A DNA stretch of 64,000 nt from Cellulomonas marina (GTDB lineage Bacteria > Actinomycetota > Actinomycetes > Actinomycetales > Cellulomonadaceae), in the NCBI RefSeq assembly GCF_900111925.1, contig NZ_FOKA01000014.1, forward strand, positions 37,517 through 101,516, in the 5' to 3' direction. Numbering within the stretch: the stretch's first letter is position 1; each line of letters starts with the position of its first letter. A model generated the notes under the pieces. That model was not told the origin of the DNA. It made no database searches and saw nothing but the letters and a program-made list of their open reading frames with translations. The translations under genes were made by a program, and so were the position numbers. This document shows, one piece after another, positions 63,101 to 64,000 of this stretch.

Positions 63101-63285
63101 CCCAGGCCGCGCTGACGGCCGGTGACTTCGCCGCCTACGGCGAGGCGCAGGCGCAGCTCGACCAGGCCATCCAGGACGCCATCGCGGCGGAGGCGGAGCT
63201 CGACGCGGCCGCCCGCGGCGCGACGACCGACCCCTCGGCGTCGACCTCGCCGTCGCCGGACCCGTCGGCCTCCGCCAGCCCGTGA
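60169..63285 (+). CDS. UPF0182 family large membrane protein
   Basis: A 1038-residue protein with seven predicted membrane helices in the first 330 residues (starting LAVTAVVVGLLVVALLTLSQ, with the FLWFGQLGFTRVL segment typical of UPF0182), followed by a large extracytoplasmic domain with RNIAATRAAYGLD, DKYEIDG, WTNDVTVYTHGFG and YAWDDTDPILRAWQ. The C-terminus is a Gly/Asp/Thr-Pro linker, a short helical coiled segment and a Ser/Pro tail. Matches Rv3193c in position and size. Function unknown. The GTG at 60169 follows GAGGAA at about 10 nt. It ends with a 14-bp terminator. Confidence 0.93.
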   Translation: MTFASAPPPRSPQGPRAPRPPARRRPHPLAVTAVVVGLLVVALLTLSQVWTEFLWFGQLGFTRVLVTEWVTRGVLFLLAAVVMAGAVAVNLSVGYRSRPVYAPSTQEQASLDQYREAIEPLRRVVMVVGPAVLGLFAGAAASQQWQTVQLAINGGDVGTRDPQFGLDVGFYLFTLPAVRFVVSFLLAVAVIAGIAGLITQYLYGGVRVGGPQGAPRTTRAARAQLCTVGAVVLLLVAANYFLDRYSLLTKESGNGRFFGASYTDVQAVIPARGILAGAGVLVALVFVYAAFRGSWRLPLIGVGIMVVSGVALGGIYPAVVERLQVSPNQQDVEAPYIERNIAATRAAYGLDAVDTQTYSAATTAEAGQLREDAETAAQIRLLDPQVVAPSFRQLQQVRAFYDFPETLAVDKYEIDGESRDTVIAVRELNINGLNDAQRNWTNDVTVYTHGFGVVAASGNQVAANGGPSFWEGGLPTTGDMGEYEPRIYFSPEAPAYSIVGAPEGRGDWELDYPDDESGGAVNTTFPTEAVSAGPSVGNLWNKLLYALKFGATQILLSDRVTTESQIIYDRDPRERVEKVAPFLTLDGRVYPAVVDDKVVWILDGYTTSNQYPYSAQRSLDDATEDALTGTAATVQALAPEQVNYIRNSVKVTVDAYSGDVTLYAWDDTDPILRAWQRVFPSEVQPLSAISGELMSHIRYPEDLFKVQRDLLGQYHVTEADQFFSGNDFWTTPDDPSTDREVNQPPYYLTLQMPGQEQPTFSLTTSFIPSGANARNVLTGYLAADSDAGDQAGVKGERYGTLRLLELPRDSTVPGPGQVANNFNTDPDVSTTLNILAQRSTTVVRGNLLTLPVAGGLLYVQPVYVQAASGTSFPLLQRVLVAFGDEIGFASTLDEALDQVFGGDSGFEGDGTGQGEAPDTGSEVPDPGTGTDPGDGTDPGTDPGTTDPGTGTGDPGSTADARTRLADALASADAAIQAAQAALTAGDFAAYGEAQAQLDQAIQDAIAAEAELDAAARGATTDPSASTSPSPDPSASASP

Positions 63286-63306
63286 CGACGGCCGGCTGAT
63301 CACCGA

Positions 63307-63341
63307 CGAGGACCCGGGGCGCACGCCGCCCCGGGTCCTCG
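63307..63341 (+). terminator. terminator of the UPF0182 gene
   Basis: A perfect 14-bp stem, CGAGGACCCGGGGC, with a 7-nt loop, 21 bp after the stop. Confidence 0.85.
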
Positions 63342-63384
63342 CGCGTGTCGGCGGTGCGGGTCGGGCTGCTGGTCAGGAGTCGAT

Positions 63385-63413
63385 TTGGTCCTCGTCCCGA
63401 GCTGACGTACTGT
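63385..63413 (+). promoter_or_regulatory. promoter of tRNA-fMet
   Basis: TTGGTC (63385-63390), a 17-nt spacer and TACTGT (63408-63413) lie just before the tRNA; the transcript would start about 5-8 nt upstream of the mature 5' end. Confidence 0.6.
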
Positions 63414-63425
63414 TGTCCACGCCGA

Positions 63426-63499
63426 CGCGGGGTGGAGCAGCTCGGTAGCTCGCTGGGCTCATAACCCAGAGGTCGCAGGTTCAAATCCTGCCCCCGCTA
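63426..63499 (+). tRNA. initiator tRNA-fMet (anticodon CAT)
   Basis: The 74-nt sequence folds into a full cloverleaf with anticodon loop CTCATAA. The anticodon stem carries three consecutive G-C pairs (GGG/CCC), and position 1 (C) does not pair with position 72 (T), both marks of initiator tRNA. The T loop reads TTCAAAT. CCA is not encoded (the next bases are CAA), as is common in actinobacteria. A stem-loop follows 17 nt downstream. Confidence 0.96.
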
Positions 63500-63516
63500 C
63501 AAGTGAAGTACCAGGT

Positions 63517-63554
63517 CAGAGGCCCTTCCGATCGACAGATCGGGAGGGCCTCTG
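63517..63554 (+). terminator. stem-loop after tRNA-fMet
   Basis: A 17-bp stem with one G-T pair, CAGAGGCCCTTCCGATC, and loop GACA. It is the likely terminator of the tRNA gene. Confidence 0.75.
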
Positions 63555-63710
63555 GCGTTGGTGTCAACGAGATGTCAACGCATGCCGCCGGCGGTACGTA
63601 CACGCACGGCGGCGAACAGGGCCGAACTCTGCCCGGCTGTGGCGCCGGTGATGGCGCCTTGCCTCGCGGTGCTGGCGGGCCGAATGCCTGCGTCGTGGTC
63701 CCCGGCTCTC

Positions 63711-63956
63711 TCAGGTGGCGCAGAGGCCGTCGCCAAGGTTCCAACACCAGTGCGGGTGGCTCTCGACAATCGCAGGCACGTCCAGCGTCAGCGTCCCTCG
63801 TGCCAGTGGAGGGTCGTACGCGACTTCCATGAGCAGAGAGCGGAGAGGGAAGTCTCCGAACACGGCCCGGCAGTGGCCGCAGGTGAAAGCCGTGTATCCC
63901 TCCGGGACGGTCAAGTCCCCGGTCGTGGTGTGTGACGGCTGCCGCGTGACCTTCAT
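63711..63956 (-). CDS. hypothetical small Cys/His-containing protein
   Basis: An 81-residue ORF with ATG at 63956. It has protein-like composition and a CGHC pair near residue 26, plus His and two Cys in HPHWCWNLGDGLC near the end, which could form a zinc site. Its GC content is lower than that of most genes here. No ribosome binding site is clear. It is not recognised. The rest of 63555-64000 contains only weak overlapping ORFs on both strands. Confidence 0.4.
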   Translation of the reverse strand: MKVTRQPSHTTTGDLTVPEGYTAFTCGHCRAVFGDFPLRSLLMEVAYDPPLARGTLTLDVPAIVESHPHWCWNLGDGLCAT

Positions 63957-64000
63957 TGGTTAGGCGCTGAGCGCCGGGAGTTGGGGCGGGGTGACCTCCT

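Noticed and set aside
63503..63963. Plus-strand ORFs after the tRNA
   Set aside because: Three overlapping ORFs of 80-125 codons lack ribosome binding sites and protein-like motifs; the minus-strand ORF at 63711-63956 is a better candidate.

Overview
The window is very GC-rich DNA with many GTG starts and leaderless promoters. It carries a mycobacterial-type block (UvrD2, NudC, mycoredoxin, WhiB7), and the whole set of families points to an actinobacterium. The protein sequences look most like Cellulomonadaceae (Cellulomonas or a close relative); that placement rests on recognition, not on a search. It is a chromosomal housekeeping segment with no insertion sequence, CRISPR array, rRNA or prophage module. 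About 50 protein genes, one initiator tRNA, two ZTP riboswitches and a number of strong terminator hairpins can be supported.

Layout. 1-6500: DUF6350 membrane protein (cut by the window edge), a small membrane protein, purN, a ZTP riboswitch with purH, a FAD-dependent reductase and a DUF3017 protein. 6500-9100: aquaporin and NADP isocitrate dehydrogenase. 9300-16820: a ChvE/GguA/GguB-type sugar ABC transporter, a ROK regulator, a lone sugar-type ABC ATPase and a HAD hydrolase. 17255-19690: a frameshifted EamA transporter, purU and a GNAT acetyltransferase. 19730-22121: a second ZTP riboswitch with glyA-folD. 22264-26739: a VOC-fold protein, exonuclease III, and a MacAB-like efflux operon (adaptor, ATPase, permease). 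26903-31002: Mrp/ApbC, DUF1003, a CBS/MgtE-N protein and a YflT-like stress protein. 31095-34328: aminopeptidase P, PHP phosphoesterase, MarC. 34405-63285: a block that, from memory, matches Mycobacterium tuberculosis Rv3193c-Rv3211. It holds a DEAD-box helicase, MiaE-like ferritin fold, DUF3107, TetR, DUF3152 metzincin, AdnA-AdnB helicase-nuclease, phosphotransferase, NudC, acyltransferase, mycoredoxin, UvrD2, WhiB7 with a leader ORF, a ThiF-like protein, DUF5679, a YgjP-like peptidase, a DUF2342-type protein, a PDZ/Lon-like protease, a PPA1309 protein and UPF0182. 63426-63499: tRNA-fMet, followed by a short stretch of different character.

Two themes join the genes. The first is one-carbon and purine metabolism: PurN, PurH, PurU, GlyA and FolD make or spend formyl-tetrahydrofolate, and two of their transcription units begin with ZTP riboswitches, which sense the purine intermediate that builds up when formyl-tetrahydrofolate runs low. 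The second is genome maintenance and stress: AdnAB, UvrD2, mycoredoxin and WhiB7. The WhiB7 unit looks like a complete attenuation-controlled resistance regulator, with an A-rich patch next to the -35 box, a 90-codon leader ORF and a terminator-like hairpin before whiB7.

The most unusual general feature is a high density of short perfect tandem repeats. Inside genes the units are 6, 12 or 15 nt and keep the frame. Between genes they are 6, 11 or 14 nt and several lie in promoters. I found no convincing new multi-gene system; the whiB7 leader, the promoter repeats and the nested inverted repeat at 17046-17135 are the points most worth checking.
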